Below, piece by piece: positions 1 to 10,225 of a stretch of 64,000 nt of DNA. The stretch is from Halopseudomonas sabulinigri (GTDB lineage Bacteria; Pseudomonadota; Gammaproteobacteria; Pseudomonadales; Pseudomonadaceae). Position 1 is the first letter of the stretch; each line of letters begins with the position of its first letter. The stretch is from positions 620,001 through 684,000 of the forward strand of contig NZ_LT629763.1 in assembly GCF_900105255.1 (NCBI RefSeq). The letters run 5' to 3'. The position numbers and the translations under genes are program-made. Under the pieces are notes generated by a model. The model did no database searches, was not told where the DNA came from, and saw only the letters and a program-made list of their open reading frames with translations.

Positions 1-1
1 G

Positions 2-1954
2 CAGCTGCTGCAGGACGCGGCCAGTCTGTATTCTGAAGAGGGCGCGGCTGCGGCGGTTGAGGCGATCAACAACGCCGTTGCACTGAATGCACATGACGCG
101 ATGAGTGGCCATCAAGTGCCGCTGGCCGACTTTACCTGTGCCGATGCGGTCACCGATCAGTTCAGCGTCAGCGTGGCGGCGACGGATGACCATCTGCTGC
201 TGCTCAAGCCGCTCGTTCCGCTCGCCAGTGGCGATGATCTGGCCTGTCTGGAGCAGGGTGGTGCCTTCTATCAGAGCGTGATTGCTGCCTCGGACCTGGA
301 GACAACGGCTTTTTCCAATGGCTATATTCCCCTGCTGCTCGACGGTTTGAACAGCGCCGAGGCGGTTGCGGTGGGCCGTGACGAACATTTTGATCAAGCC
401 AACAGTGAGCCAGCCAGCGGCGAGTCGGCAGCAACCGGTGACCTGAAAGCACTGTACGGCGAAATTAGAGCGGTGATCGAAGGGGCAGGCATCGATCCCG
501 ATGACGTGGTGCTCAGCTTTGCCTTCAGCACGCAAGCCATCAGTCCGGTGCTGGATTATCTGGCAGAGCACGCCCGTGCCCACAACAGCAGTTTTACCCT
601 GGCTGCGCCGGCGGGCACCGTTTTGCCCAACGCAAACATTTACCGTGGCACCTTGCAGCAGGTGCATTATTACCTCAACAACAAACCGGCCAATATCGCG
701 GCCGATGACGGCCTAACCAGCGCTGAAGACGCCAGTTCAGTGCTTGAAGGGCAGTGGGTCAGTGTGCTGGGTCATGGCGTCACGCGCTTTGATATTGCCG
801 CCGGCCGCGCGCCGGTGACGGATCAGGCCGTCGACCTGCCCATGGTGGTTACGCTCCCCACTGGCACCGCTCCAGCAGCGGGTTGGCCGGTAGTTATCTA
901 CCAACATGGCCAGGGAAGTGACCGCTCCGCTGCGGTCGGGCTGGCGGCGCACTTCGCAGCGCAGGGCTGGGCCGTCGTGGCCATCGATCACCCGCTGCAC
1001 GGCGTGACCTCCAGTAATGCGCTGGCGGGCCTGTTGATGGATCCGACCAACGAACGACACTTCTATATCGACATGGACGGTGATGGCGTGATGGATGCCT
1101 CTGGCGCGCACTCAATGAATGGCTCACCCGCTACCGTACGCGACATCCGCCGCCAGACAGTGGCTGACTTGCATCAATTGCTTGCCAGCCTGGACAGCAT
1201 GAATATTGGTGGGCAGAGACTGGACAACAACCGGGTAGGCTACGTGGGTATTTCGATGGGGGGTGTAATCGGCTCGATGTTTGCTGGCACCGTTGCCGAC
1301 GATCAGGTGCAGGCCTTCACGCTTGATGTGCCGGGCGGCGGCATGGCCAAGCTATTTGATGGTTCCGTCGTATTTGCCTCGCGCTTCCGGCCACAACTTG
1401 CGGCGCAGGGGCTGGACTATGGCACGTCCGAGTATGAGGCATATTTTGCTCTGGATCAGGCGGTACAGGACAGCGGCGACCCGATCAACTATGCCCGGGC
1501 CATCAATGCCGGTACGGCCGGCGTCCACATGGTTGAAATGGTAGGTTCAGAGAGTGGTAATCCGCCCGATCTGGTGCTGCCGAACAACTTGATGAATGCA
1601 GCTAACTACAACGCCATCTTCCGGACTGTCGGTCTGTCGGACACCCAGGTAGCAGAAACCGCGCCTTTGTCAGGAACTACCCCCTTGTGGCAAAGCAGTG
1701 ACCTGAGCCCGCTGACCAGCGGAGCGGCGGCTGAAAGCCCGGTTCGTCGGGTGGTTCGTTACACTGGCGGTAGTCACTTCTCACTGCACCTTGAGGATCG
1801 TCCGGCCAGCATGGCGCCGTTCAATGCTCTGTTCCCCGTGGCCAACGGGACCGCGACCATGAACGCCGTGCAGCGGCAGACGGTTGAGTTTCTTACCTCT
1901 GGTGGGGCGCTTTTGCGTGTTGCCTCGGAGGAGCAACCACTGGTCAGCCCATAA
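2..1954 (+). CDS. VolA/Pla-1-type extracellular lipase, 5' end cut by window edge
   Basis: This is the C-terminal 650 residues of a large lipase. The frame is open back to the first bases of the window, so the ATG at 101 is internal and the true start lies outside. The nucleophile motif GISMGG (G-x-S-x-G) is encoded at 1247-1264, inside an alpha/beta-hydrolase core. That core begins near base 860 with a strand-turn reading VVIYQHGQG, the usual oxyanion-hole region. A candidate catalytic His lies in GGSHFS near base 1775. The size and architecture match the bacterial virulence-factor / Pla-1/cef lipase family, which are exported or surface-anchored enzymes acting on phospholipids and other acyl esters. 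The export signal would be in the missing part. Family placement is by recognition, and substrate preference cannot be read from the sequence. Confidence 0.8.
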   Translation, partial: QLLQDAASLYSEEGAAAAVEAINNAVALNAHDAMSGHQVPLADFTCADAVTDQFSVSVAATDDHLLLLKPLVPLASGDDLACLEQGGAFYQSVIAASDLETTAFSNGYIPLLLDGLNSAEAVAVGRDEHFDQANSEPASGESAATGDLKALYGEIRAVIEGAGIDPDDVVLSFAFSTQAISPVLDYLAEHARAHNSSFTLAAPAGTVLPNANIYRGTLQQVHYYLNNKPANIAADDGLTSAEDASSVLEGQWVSVLGHGVTRFDIAAGRAPVTDQAVDLPMVVTLPTGTAPAAGWPVVIYQHGQGSDRSAAVGLAAHFAAQGWAVVAIDHPLHGVTSSNALAGLLMDPTNERHFYIDMDGDGVMDASGAHSMNGSPATVRDIRRQTVADLHQLLASLDSMNIGGQRLDNNRVGYVGISMGGVIGSMFAGTVADDQVQAFTLDVPGGGMAKLFDGSVVFASRFRPQLAAQGLDYGTSEYEAYFALDQAVQDSGDPINYARAINAGTAGVHMVEMVGSESGNPPDLVLPNNLMNAANYNAIFRTVGLSDTQVAETAPLSGTTPLWQSSDLSPLTSGAAAESPVRRVVRYTGGSHFSLHLEDRPASMAPFNALFPVANGTATMNAVQRQTVEFLTSGGALLRVASEEQPLVSP

Positions 1955-2310
1955 CACCACCACGTATCCCGGCGGCCAGGCGCGTTTCTCAGGTCTGACC
2001 GCCGAGACTTTGCGACGGCCAAGCTACCGCGTTAGCGGTTTGCTCGGCTTACAGCCAAAGCGTCAATCCAAACGTTGTTCTTTTGTGAGGTGCGTCACGC
2101 CCCGCACCTCCCGTCTATACCAGCCAATCAATTAAATTTATTTTGACGCTATTTTTATGACGCAGGCCGCGAGTTAGAGCGGGCGCGTCCAAAACCGCGT
2201 TTGCAACGCTCAAGCTCGGGGCTTGCGCAGGTTGCACGATATTCGTTAGCGTTCGCGATTGCGCTGTATTTGAGCTCATAGAACGTTGTCGCTAAGGAAG
2301 CATGCACTGT
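1955..2310. other. Intergenic stretch without a recognisable gene
   Basis: About 350 bases separate the lipase from the GGDEF-EAL gene. I see no convincing coding frame. A short hairpin (ACCGC at 2026-2030, GCGGT at 2035-2039) followed by a few T residues could weakly terminate the lipase transcript. The AT-rich patch at 2128-2160 could hold the promoter of the next gene, but no well-spaced -35/-10 pair was found. Confidence 0.4.
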
Positions 2311-4221
2311 ATGCCAAACATGCAGGAAGAAACGGATTTGGAGTCTTTGCTGCAGAGTAATGTGCGGACTCAACAGGCTGACCGGCTGATGCTGATCGCC
2401 AACGCGCTCGCGGTCATATTACTGCTGATTGCCTTGCGTACCCTTAGCTCGGGTGACCTGTTCAATAGTGGCCTGGTCGCTGCGGCCTTCACCGTGGTCA
2501 TGTTCGCTCGCCGGCTTAACCGGCGAGGCCGCGTGGACGCCTCGGTGCGGCTGGTGCTGGTTGCGCTGACGCTGGTCGTCAGTCTCTCCATGTGGCACAG
2601 CCAGGGGCTCTATAGTGGTGCGATACTGGCTTTTCCTGCCTTGCTGGTGGTTGCTGGCACCGTAGCCAGCCGCGGTCTTTTTCTGACGCTCTTGGGCCTC
2701 ATGTTGTGTGTGGTCGCGTTTATCAGCTATGCCGCCGTCAGCGGATTGAAAGCTTACTACCCAGCGCCAATGGGGGTTGGGCGTGTGGTGGTGGTCAGCT
2801 GCATACTGGTAGTCTCGGCGCTGGCCATCTCGCTGCTGATGCGCGATTTACGGTCTGCGCGCATGTTGCTGCAACAGGAAATGCGCCGCCTGCACTCCTC
2901 GGAAGCCAAGCTGACTCACCTTGCGCACCATGACCCCTTGACCGATTTGCCCAATCGCGAGGCGATAGCCACGCTGGTGCAAGGTTCAATCGAGCGGGCG
3001 AGGGGGCAGGGCAGGCAACTGGCCCTTTTGTTCGTCGATATCGACAACTTCAAGACCATCAACGATTCGTTGGGTTACGCCGCGGGCGATGAACTGTTGC
3101 AAGCCATCGCTGGTCGGCTGAAGCAGGCGATCCGCGGGGCGGATACGGTCAGCCGCCAGGGCGGGGATGAGTTCATCATGACCTTGCCCGACCTGGACAG
3201 TCAGGACACTGCGATTACGGTAGCCCGCCGTATGCAGGAGATAGTCAGCCAGCCGATCCAGCTGCGTGACATGCAACTGATCACCTCACTGTCTATTGGC
3301 ATTGCGCTGTTTCCGCGCGACGGTGACGATTTTTCGGCTTTGCTACGCAAGGCAGAGCTGGCCATGCAGCGCGCCAAATCAACTGGCCGCAATAGCTATT
3401 GCCTGTTCGATGAGCAAATGAACGTCAACACCCATGAGCGACTCGGCATAGAGCAGGACTTACGCCAGGCGTTGGTACGCAGTGAATTCGTACTGCATTT
3501 TCAACCGATTGTGGATCTAACTGCCAACAAGCTGGTAGGCGCAGAGGCGCTGCTGCGCTGGCACCACCCGGAACGCGGGTTGCTTGGGCCAGACCTGTTT
3601 ATTGGCGTGGCCGAACAATCTGGGCTGATTACCGAGATAGGCGAATGGGTACTGAATGAGGCTTGCCATGAAGCCGCCCGCTGGCAGAGGCAGGGCGCTA
3701 GGGGGCTTGCCGTCTCGGTAAACCTTTCTACGGTGCAGCTGCACCGCGGCGATCTGGAGGCGATTATCGCCCAGGCGCTGGTGGCTTCAGCATTGCCGCC
3801 TGCATTACTGGAACTCGAGTTGACCGAGTCGATGTTGCTGGAAAAATCCGACAGCTTCATTCAGCGACTGAGAAGCCTGAAAGAGCTGGGCGTAAAACTG
3901 TCGATTGATGACTTTGGCACCGGTTACTCCAATCTTTCGTACCTACAACGGTTCCAGGTCGATAAATTGAAAATTGACAAGTCATTCGTCACCAACCTCA
4001 GCAGCAACGAGCAGAACCGCGCGATCGTCACTGCAATCATTCAAATGGCACACAGCCTTAAGCTGAAGACCACCGCCGAGGGCATCGAGCATCAAGTGGT
4101 GAAAACCATCCTGACATCCCTGGGCTGCCATTTTGGACAGGGTTACCTGTTCGCCAAGCCCATGCCGGCGGACGACTTCCTGGGCTTGGCCCAGCAGGCC
4201 CGTGTTGAACGGGAGCGCTAA
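2311..4221 (+). CDS. Membrane-bound GGDEF-EAL dual-domain cyclic-di-GMP enzyme
   Basis: The 636-residue product has an N-terminal membrane region of about five or six helices (roughly residues 25-185), a GGDEF domain and an EAL domain. It would make and/or degrade the second messenger cyclic-di-GMP at the inner membrane. The active-site loop GGDEF (residues 284-288) is intact and is preceded by the inhibitory I-site RGAD exactly five residues upstream. The EAL motif (EALLRW, about 412-417), DDFGTGYS and AEGIE are also intact, so neither activity looks lost. The start is ambiguous. ATG codons occur at 2302, 2311 and 2320, and the Shine-Dalgarno-like AAGGAAG (2294-2300) is too close to 2302, so 2311 or 2320 is preferred. 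The gene stands alone. Its membrane sensor region carries no domain I can name. Confidence 0.93.
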   Translation: MPNMQEETDLESLLQSNVRTQQADRLMLIANALAVILLLIALRTLSSGDLFNSGLVAAAFTVVMFARRLNRRGRVDASVRLVLVALTLVVSLSMWHSQGLYSGAILAFPALLVVAGTVASRGLFLTLLGLMLCVVAFISYAAVSGLKAYYPAPMGVGRVVVVSCILVVSALAISLLMRDLRSARMLLQQEMRRLHSSEAKLTHLAHHDPLTDLPNREAIATLVQGSIERARGQGRQLALLFVDIDNFKTINDSLGYAAGDELLQAIAGRLKQAIRGADTVSRQGGDEFIMTLPDLDSQDTAITVARRMQEIVSQPIQLRDMQLITSLSIGIALFPRDGDDFSALLRKAELAMQRAKSTGRNSYCLFDEQMNVNTHERLGIEQDLRQALVRSEFVLHFQPIVDLTANKLVGAEALLRWHHPERGLLGPDLFIGVAEQSGLITEIGEWVLNEACHEAARWQRQGARGLAVSVNLSTVQLHRGDLEAIIAQALVASALPPALLELELTESMLLEKSDSFIQRLRSLKELGVKLSIDDFGTGYSNLSYLQRFQVDKLKIDKSFVTNLSSNEQNRAIVTAIIQMAHSLKLKTTAEGIEHQVVKTILTSLGCHFGQGYLFAKPMPADDFLGLAQQARVERER

Positions 4222-4286
4222 GCGCGCCCCCGTATCCTGCTTGGTCATGGCCGCGCGGTGCTGAACACTTCCTGCATGGGCTGAGT

Positions 4287-5498
4287 TCAGTTGCTTACAG
4301 GCTTGGGATCGGGCAACGCATACTGGTTGTCCTGTACTGATTGGTCGGGCATGTAAACACGGAAAGCCAAAGTCCAGTTATCGGTGGGCGCGATCAGCAG
4401 GTTTTTAGCGTTCTCTCCGCAGGTGTCGGGCGTGCCGAAATGCAGCGTAAAGCTGTTGCCGCCTTCATCAGACTGGATCTCGTGATTGGAGAGGCTCGAG
4501 CCTTCCTCGGTTTTTAGGTAAAGATCATCGCCGTAGATAGTCATTGAATAGAAACCAAGCTCTGGATCAGCCATGCCCGGAATAGAGTATTGCGCGCTAT
4601 AGCAGGTTTCCTTGCTGACCTTGTAGGTACTGAAGGAATACCAGGCGTGTTGGTCAGGTAGCAGGCCGGTAGCCGCAGCCGCGCCTACGTTGATGTCATC
4701 CTGGGTGATGCTGCCGCGCGCACCCATGGTCTTGCTCACACCCCGAGTGTCGCCCAGATTCACGTACTCCTGTGTGAGGGCCTTGAGCTGCTCTTCGTTC
4801 CAGTCGATGACAACAAAGGGCTTGGGCTCGTAGCCGTTGGGGAAGGTGATCTTGTACTGATCCTGCTGGGCATTGGCTTTGGCGATATCCTCGGGATCAT
4901 TTGGATTGACCTGGGTGCGGATATTGACGACCAGGAAGTTGGTTACCGTTTCAGGGTCGATTACATAGTCACCCGCGCCGTAATAGACGTTATCGGTGAC
5001 GTGATCATGCTGCATGACATGAACGGAGAAGTAACGTCCGTCCCCCTCGGGCACGCTGATCGTCGCACCATGGGATGCATCAATCACAGCAAACGAGTAC
5101 AACGTGTCGCGATTCATCAGCACCGCCGGCTGCTTGTCCAGTTCCATGGGTTTGCGGTGGTGGTAAAACGTATTGGTGGCACCAAGGTTTACTTCGCGCT
5201 GCATGGCAACATCAAGGCTGGCAAATGCAAAGTTGTGCTTGGTGACTGGCACGTCGCTTTGGCCGGGCAGGGTGGTTTCTAGTTCTCGGGCTTCCTCGAG
5301 GGTAAGTAGAGCGGTAGCAGTATCGTTCGGCGCCTCAGGCGCCTCAGCCTTCGGGAGTGTCTCAGGCGCGGCAGCAGGTGGAGTATTGTCTGCGGTGTCG
5401 GTTGGCTCCGTTTCAACCTCCGGTTCGGTGGGCTCACAGCCAGCGGCAAACAGAACAGACAGCAGCGCAGTGGTCAGCAATTTCAGTTTTACGTTCAT
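4287..5498 (-). CDS. DUF1254/DUF1214 lipoprotein
   Basis: The 403-residue protein starts with a lipoprotein signal peptide (lipobox LFAAGC). A long Pro/Ala/Glu/Thr-rich linker (residues about 24-65) leads into a DUF1254-like part, with RDTLYSFAVIDA near residue 130, and a C-terminal DUF1214-like part, with YSMTIYGDDLY and TPDNWTLAFRVY-like sequence. These paired domains occur in many exported proteobacterial proteins of unclear biochemical role. It follows a longer paralogue (5563-7095) on the same strand with about 64 bases between, so the two are probably co-transcribed. Compared with the neighbour it is shorter and membrane-anchored rather than free. Domain naming is from recognition of the conserved blocks. 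Confidence 0.85.
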   Translation of the reverse strand: MNVKLKLLTTALLSVLFAAGCEPTEPEVETEPTDTADNTPPAAAPETLPKAEAPEAPNDTATALLTLEEARELETTLPGQSDVPVTKHNFAFASLDVAMQREVNLGATNTFYHHRKPMELDKQPAVLMNRDTLYSFAVIDASHGATISVPEGDGRYFSVHVMQHDHVTDNVYYGAGDYVIDPETVTNFLVVNIRTQVNPNDPEDIAKANAQQDQYKITFPNGYEPKPFVVIDWNEEQLKALTQEYVNLGDTRGVSKTMGARGSITQDDINVGAAAATGLLPDQHAWYSFSTYKVSKETCYSAQYSIPGMADPELGFYSMTIYGDDLYLKTEEGSSLSNHEIQSDEGGNSFTLHFGTPDTCGENAKNLLIAPTDNWTLAFRVYMPDQSVQDNQYALPDPKPVSN

Positions 5499-5562
5499 AG
5501 CGTGTCATCCACATGAGAGGTAGCAGTAGAGCGGGGCAGGACCCGCAGATACGATTGGACTT

Positions 5563-7095
5563 TTATTGGATTTTTTCGATGTCGCCGGGTTTCCAAGAAC
5601 CGTCAAGGGCTGGCTGAGAAGGTGCATACAACCGAAGAATCGTGAAAAATCCGCGCTCCGGTGCGGTGGCGAGCCAATTGCTTTCCTTGCCCTCGGGCGC
5701 TTCCGGTCCAATGTACAAAGTTGTGCTGCCATCGGGGTTCTGTTCAGGGTTGTCGAGTTTTCCCAGCGAGGGGAAGGGTTGGCCGTTATTCAGACCAGAC
5801 GCATTTTCGGCCTCGTACAGCGTTACCGACCAGAACAGCTCTGCCGGGATATTGGGGGGCAGCTCTACCTTGTAGTTGCTGTGTCCATCCAGCGCGTCGC
5901 CTGCGCCATCGTTGAACGCGATCATGTAGTACGCGCCCTTGCCTGGCGTCATGGAGACCATGCCGGGGCTGATTGAATAGTAGTCGGTAAAGAACCAGGT
6001 GCGGGCATCCAGCTCCCGGAACCCGCCTTGGGTGGTGAAACTGAGGTCGACTAGTGCATCCGGCCAGCGCGCTTCCATGTTGTTGATCGGATTCAACCAC
6101 TGACGGTCCTGGTAGACGCGGAAGTCGGAGTCGCCAGTGCCTTGCTGCAGGCCAATCACGCGACTGGTCTTGTAGGCGGTCATGGCCGCCGCATCCAGAA
6201 TCTTGGTGGTGTCGGCGCTCGGTTCAAACGGCTTGTCCTGTACGATACCCAGACCGGCCAGCATCCCCAGCCAGTCAGGGTCGGCGAGGTTGGAACCCTC
6301 GGTGTCGACCAGATACTTGAGTTGTTTGAAGGCCTCAGCGTCGGTGCGCGGCAGCATGTTGTGGGGCTTGCCTGAAGCCATCTCGAATCTCATGGGTGCG
6401 GCGCTGTCTTGCTTGCCGAGCGGATACAACACGCTCTGCGTGAGTACATCGACCGCGGGCTGGATGTTATCCAGAGACTGGTAGAAGGAGCGCAGGAAGA
6501 TGAAAACGTTATTGGTAGCCGAGCGGTAGACGTAGTGACCGTCCGGCACATCGCCGGTATAACCTGGCGGCAGTATCAGAAACTTGCCGCCTTTGCCTCC
6601 GTCGGGGCCAGGCAGGCCAATGTCGCCAAAGAATTTGCCACCGTCATGCGGGATTGGCCGCTGCCACATATCGAGCAGGATGCCTTGCAGTTTGGGCGGC
6701 GCTTCGAATACCAGGGGGCCTGTATCGGCCAGGTTGACAAAGACCATGCCGTAAATCAGATCCGAGTTGGGCGTGGTGATGAGCGTCTTGGCGTCCAGCC
6801 GTTTTTCCCAGATCGCCATGGTGTTGTAGGTTGGCGAGTACGTTGCGGCAAAACCGTCGCGCATGCCCATGGTGTTAAGCAGTGGCATCGCCCACAGATA
6901 GGTTTGCGAGGCACGCTGGAACCAGAGTTCCTCGGTCAGGGTCTGAGCGGTTTCGGCCGTGGGACGATTATTTTCGAGCGGGAGATTGGCCAGTTCCTCG
7001 AAGCGTTTGCTGTCTGCCGCCACGTTAAGGCTTAGGATCAAGGCGGTACTGAGCAGCGTCCTGCCGAAACTGCGCGTAGTGATGGGTGAACTCAC
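5563..7095 (-). CDS. DUF1254/DUF1214 exported protein
   Basis: The protein is about 510 residues and has a signal peptide (hydrophobic LLSTALILSLNVAA). A DUF1254 domain contains NTMAIWEKRLDAKTLITTPN and NSDLIYGMVFVNL. A C-terminal DUF1214 domain includes SWKPGDIEKIQ at the end. The start is taken as the GTG at 7095-7093, because a strong GGAGG (bases 7103-7107 on the reverse strand) sits seven bases upstream; an ATG at 7122 lies upstream of that ribosome site. It is the first gene of a probable two-gene unit with the lipoprotein paralogue at 4287-5498. Family members are usually annotated as unknown, and no catalytic residues can be assigned here. Confidence 0.87.
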   Translation of the reverse strand: MSSPITTRSFGRTLLSTALILSLNVAADSKRFEELANLPLENNRPTAETAQTLTEELWFQRASQTYLWAMPLLNTMGMRDGFAATYSPTYNTMAIWEKRLDAKTLITTPNSDLIYGMVFVNLADTGPLVFEAPPKLQGILLDMWQRPIPHDGGKFFGDIGLPGPDGGKGGKFLILPPGYTGDVPDGHYVYRSATNNVFIFLRSFYQSLDNIQPAVDVLTQSVLYPLGKQDSAAPMRFEMASGKPHNMLPRTDAEAFKQLKYLVDTEGSNLADPDWLGMLAGLGIVQDKPFEPSADTTKILDAAAMTAYKTSRVIGLQQGTGDSDFRVYQDRQWLNPINNMEARWPDALVDLSFTTQGGFRELDARTWFFTDYYSISPGMVSMTPGKGAYYMIAFNDGAGDALDGHSNYKVELPPNIPAELFWSVTLYEAENASGLNNGQPFPSLGKLDNPEQNPDGSTTLYIGPEAPEGKESNWLATAPERGFFTILRLYAPSQPALDGSWKPGDIEKIQ

Positions 7096-7314
7096 AGGGT
7101 TACCTCCGTTGTATTTGATCATACAACCTGGCCACTCTGTTGCTCAGCCAGCAGCCTCAACCGAGCAAATTGCTCACGTCACAGCATAGTTCGGGAAAAC
7201 CAGTTATCCAGGTAGACGCGAGGTGATTTGTGAACGGTGACCAGTCGTTGAACCTGATGTTTCAATGTTGAGGATTGATTACTCCGGAGCGTCTTCACCA
7301 AACATTGCGATTCG

Positions 7315-7352
7315 CATAATATATATTATGTTAAATACGATAATGCGTATTT
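7315..7352. repeat. Two adjacent AT-rich palindromes
   Basis: CATAATATATATTATG (7315-7330) is a perfect 16-base palindrome. Three bases later AAATACG (7333-7339) pairs with CGTATTT (7346-7352). They lie between the end of the LysR gene and the start of the DUF1254 pair, both on the minus strand. They could be operator sites for the DUF1254 genes or a terminator region for the LysR gene. Confidence 0.6.
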
Positions 7353-7379
7353 CATTCTTATGTATTCAGTACTCACTGC

Positions 7380-8276
7380 TCACAACTCCTCTGCATTCAA
7401 CTCTGTATTCAACAAGGCATCACGTAACCAGCTCCCTGCCGGCCCTAACGGTCGTTCGCGAGACCAGATAACTTCCAGCGCCTGATGACGTGGCCAACCC
7501 GGTATCTGGAGTTCAACCAGGCGTTCGGCGGCGTAGCTATTGACCAGCCAACGCGGTAAGGCGGCCCAGCCGAAGCCCAGTACGGCAAGATCAAGCAGTA
7601 TTAGATAGTTGGGCGCTGACCAGCTGCGTACGCGGCTTTTTGGTACGTCATCCAGCCGTGCGCCGGTTTCGTGCAAAGTATTGAGGCGTAGTGAGCGCCA
7701 TTGCCCCAGCTCGTCCAGGCTTAGCTGCGCGGTTGTGGCCAACGGATGTGTGGCGGCGACAAAAATTGCAAATTCGGCGCGTTCGGCGACGGTTGCGCTG
7801 CCAATCTCGGGCGGATGTGGGCCTGTTGCCGGCAATAGACCCAGGGCCGCGCGACCGCTGCTGATCAGGTTGATGACATCAGCGTGTTCGGCAAATACGC
7901 ATTCCAGTTCCAGTTCGGGAAAACGTTCTGCCAATCGGGTCATCCGGGTTTTGTAATCCGGTGACTGGTAGGCATCGGACATGACCAGTGTGAGTCTGGC
8001 TTCAAGCCCTCCTGCCAGCGCCCCAGCGGCCAACTGCAAGCGATCAGAGGCGCCCAGCACATCCTCTACTCGTGGCAGCAATGCGCGGCCTGCATCGGTC
8101 AACATGGGTGCTTTGCCGCTGCGATCAAACAGGTTGACGCCAAGGTCGATTTCCAACCGCGCGACCGCTTCGCTGACCGTGGATTGGCTTTTGCCCAGGC
8201 GCCGCGCTGCGGCGCTAAAGCTGCCCTGGGCAGCGGCTTGCATAAAGGCTTCAAGTGATTCTGGCGATAACTTCAT
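7380..8276 (-). CDS. LysR-family transcriptional regulator, probably controlling the PACE gene
   Basis: The 298-residue protein has a typical LysR layout. The N-terminal winged helix-turn-helix (residues about 5-62) reads FSAAARRLGKSQSTVSEAV. It is followed by a linker helix and a two-lobed effector-binding domain (about 90-290). It is divergent from the PACE transporter gene with only 83 bases between the two starts. This is the arrangement seen for AceR and aceI in Acinetobacter, where a LysR protein activates the chlorhexidine exporter. Regulation of the neighbour is therefore a reasonable inference, but the ligand is unknown. The start ATG has a GGGAAAG element upstream. Confidence 0.9.
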   Translation of the reverse strand: MKLSPESLEAFMQAAAQGSFSAAARRLGKSQSTVSEAVARLEIDLGVNLFDRSGKAPMLTDAGRALLPRVEDVLGASDRLQLAAGALAGGLEARLTLVMSDAYQSPDYKTRMTRLAERFPELELECVFAEHADVINLISSGRAALGLLPATGPHPPEIGSATVAERAEFAIFVAATHPLATTAQLSLDELGQWRSLRLNTLHETGARLDDVPKSRVRSWSAPNYLILLDLAVLGFGWAALPRWLVNSYAAERLVELQIPGWPRHQALEVIWSRERPLGPAGSWLRDALLNTELNAEEL

Positions 8277-8359
8277 ATCGGCTTTCCCGATGGAACCTAA
8301 TTTATTAATGCAGGTTAAACCGGAGAAAATGCCGATGTCGATCTCTGGAGCTGTTTGTT

Positions 8360-8821
8360 ATGTCTTCCGCCGCCCTCACCCCCCACAAATCACTGCCTGA
8401 ACGTGTGCTGCATGCGCTGCTGTTTGAGCTGATTGCGCTAGTGCTCTTTGCGCCCCTGATCGCGCTGATGACCAGCCAAAGCCTGGCGCGCACGGGCGTG
8501 CTGACGGTAATGCTGTCGTTGATTGCGATGGGTTGGAATATGCTATTTAGCGCTGGCTTCGAGGCCCTTGAGCGCCGCCTTGGCTGGCCACGCACGCTGT
8601 GGGTACGACTGCTGCATGCCGGCCTGTTCGAGTTGGGTCTGCTGCTGGTGATGGTGCCGCTGATTGCCTGGTGGCTGCATGTTGGCTTGCTGCAGGCGCT
8701 GTTATTGGATATCGGTCTGGTGTTGCTGTTTCTGCCGTACACCTTGATATTCAACTGGCTGTACGATCTGGCCCGCCCCCGTGTGCTCACCCGTCGCCGC
8801 CGGGCGAGCACCAACGCCTGA
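8360..8821 (+). CDS. PACE-family biocide efflux transporter (AceI-like)
   Basis: The 153-residue inner-membrane protein has four predicted helices, the size of PACE proteins. It is built as a tandem repeat: RVLHALLFE (Arg15, His18, Glu23) in helix 1 matches RLLHAGLFE in helix 3, and WNMLFSAGFE follows helix 2. These are the conserved PACE motifs, and the Glu in helix 1 corresponds to the residue needed for proton-coupled transport in AceI. Substrates in the family are synthetic biocides such as chlorhexidine and dyes, and some short-chain diamines. GGAG lies about nine bases before the start. The divergent LysR gene is the likely regulator. Confidence 0.93.
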   Translation: MSSAALTPHKSLPERVLHALLFELIALVLFAPLIALMTSQSLARTGVLTVMLSLIAMGWNMLFSAGFEALERRLGWPRTLWVRLLHAGLFELGLLLVMVPLIAWWLHVGLLQALLLDIGLVLLFLPYTLIFNWLYDLARPRVLTRRRRASTNA

Positions 8822-8829
8822 GCGGGGGG

Positions 8830-10041
<1,212 letters not shown>

Positions 10042-10081
10042 CGGGGATAAATTCCGGTTACATTATCGATGCGCAATTATA

Positions 10082-10094
10082 GTTATAATATAAC
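10082..10094 (-). promoter_or_regulatory. Zur-box-like palindrome upstream of the COG0523 gene
   Basis: GTTATAATATAAC is a perfect palindrome apart from its central base. It matches the core of the gammaproteobacterial Zur operator and is flanked by AT-rich sequence. It lies 41 bases before the start codon of the COG0523 GTPase, a suitable place to block its promoter when zinc is sufficient. Zur binding is inferred from the match, not shown. Confidence 0.75.
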
Positions 10095-10225
10095 ATTATA
10101 CAAGCGCGCCGAGTGCCGCTGTTCGGCATGGTGGGTTATTCAACAGGCTGAGTTGTCTTGACCTGGCAGCGGGCGCTGCGTTAATCAGTAGCTGGATCAC
10201 CTGCAAACAACAATAAGGACCACCT

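Noticed and set aside
2026..2045. A terminator after the lipase gene
   Set aside because: The stem is only five base pairs and only a few T residues follow. It is mentioned as possible but not listed as a feature.
6409..7035. A 208-codon open frame on the plus strand inside the DUF1254 gene
   Set aside because: It lies wholly opposite a gene with signal peptide, domain motifs and ribosome site, and its translation resembles no family. GC-rich coding DNA commonly leaves such antisense frames.
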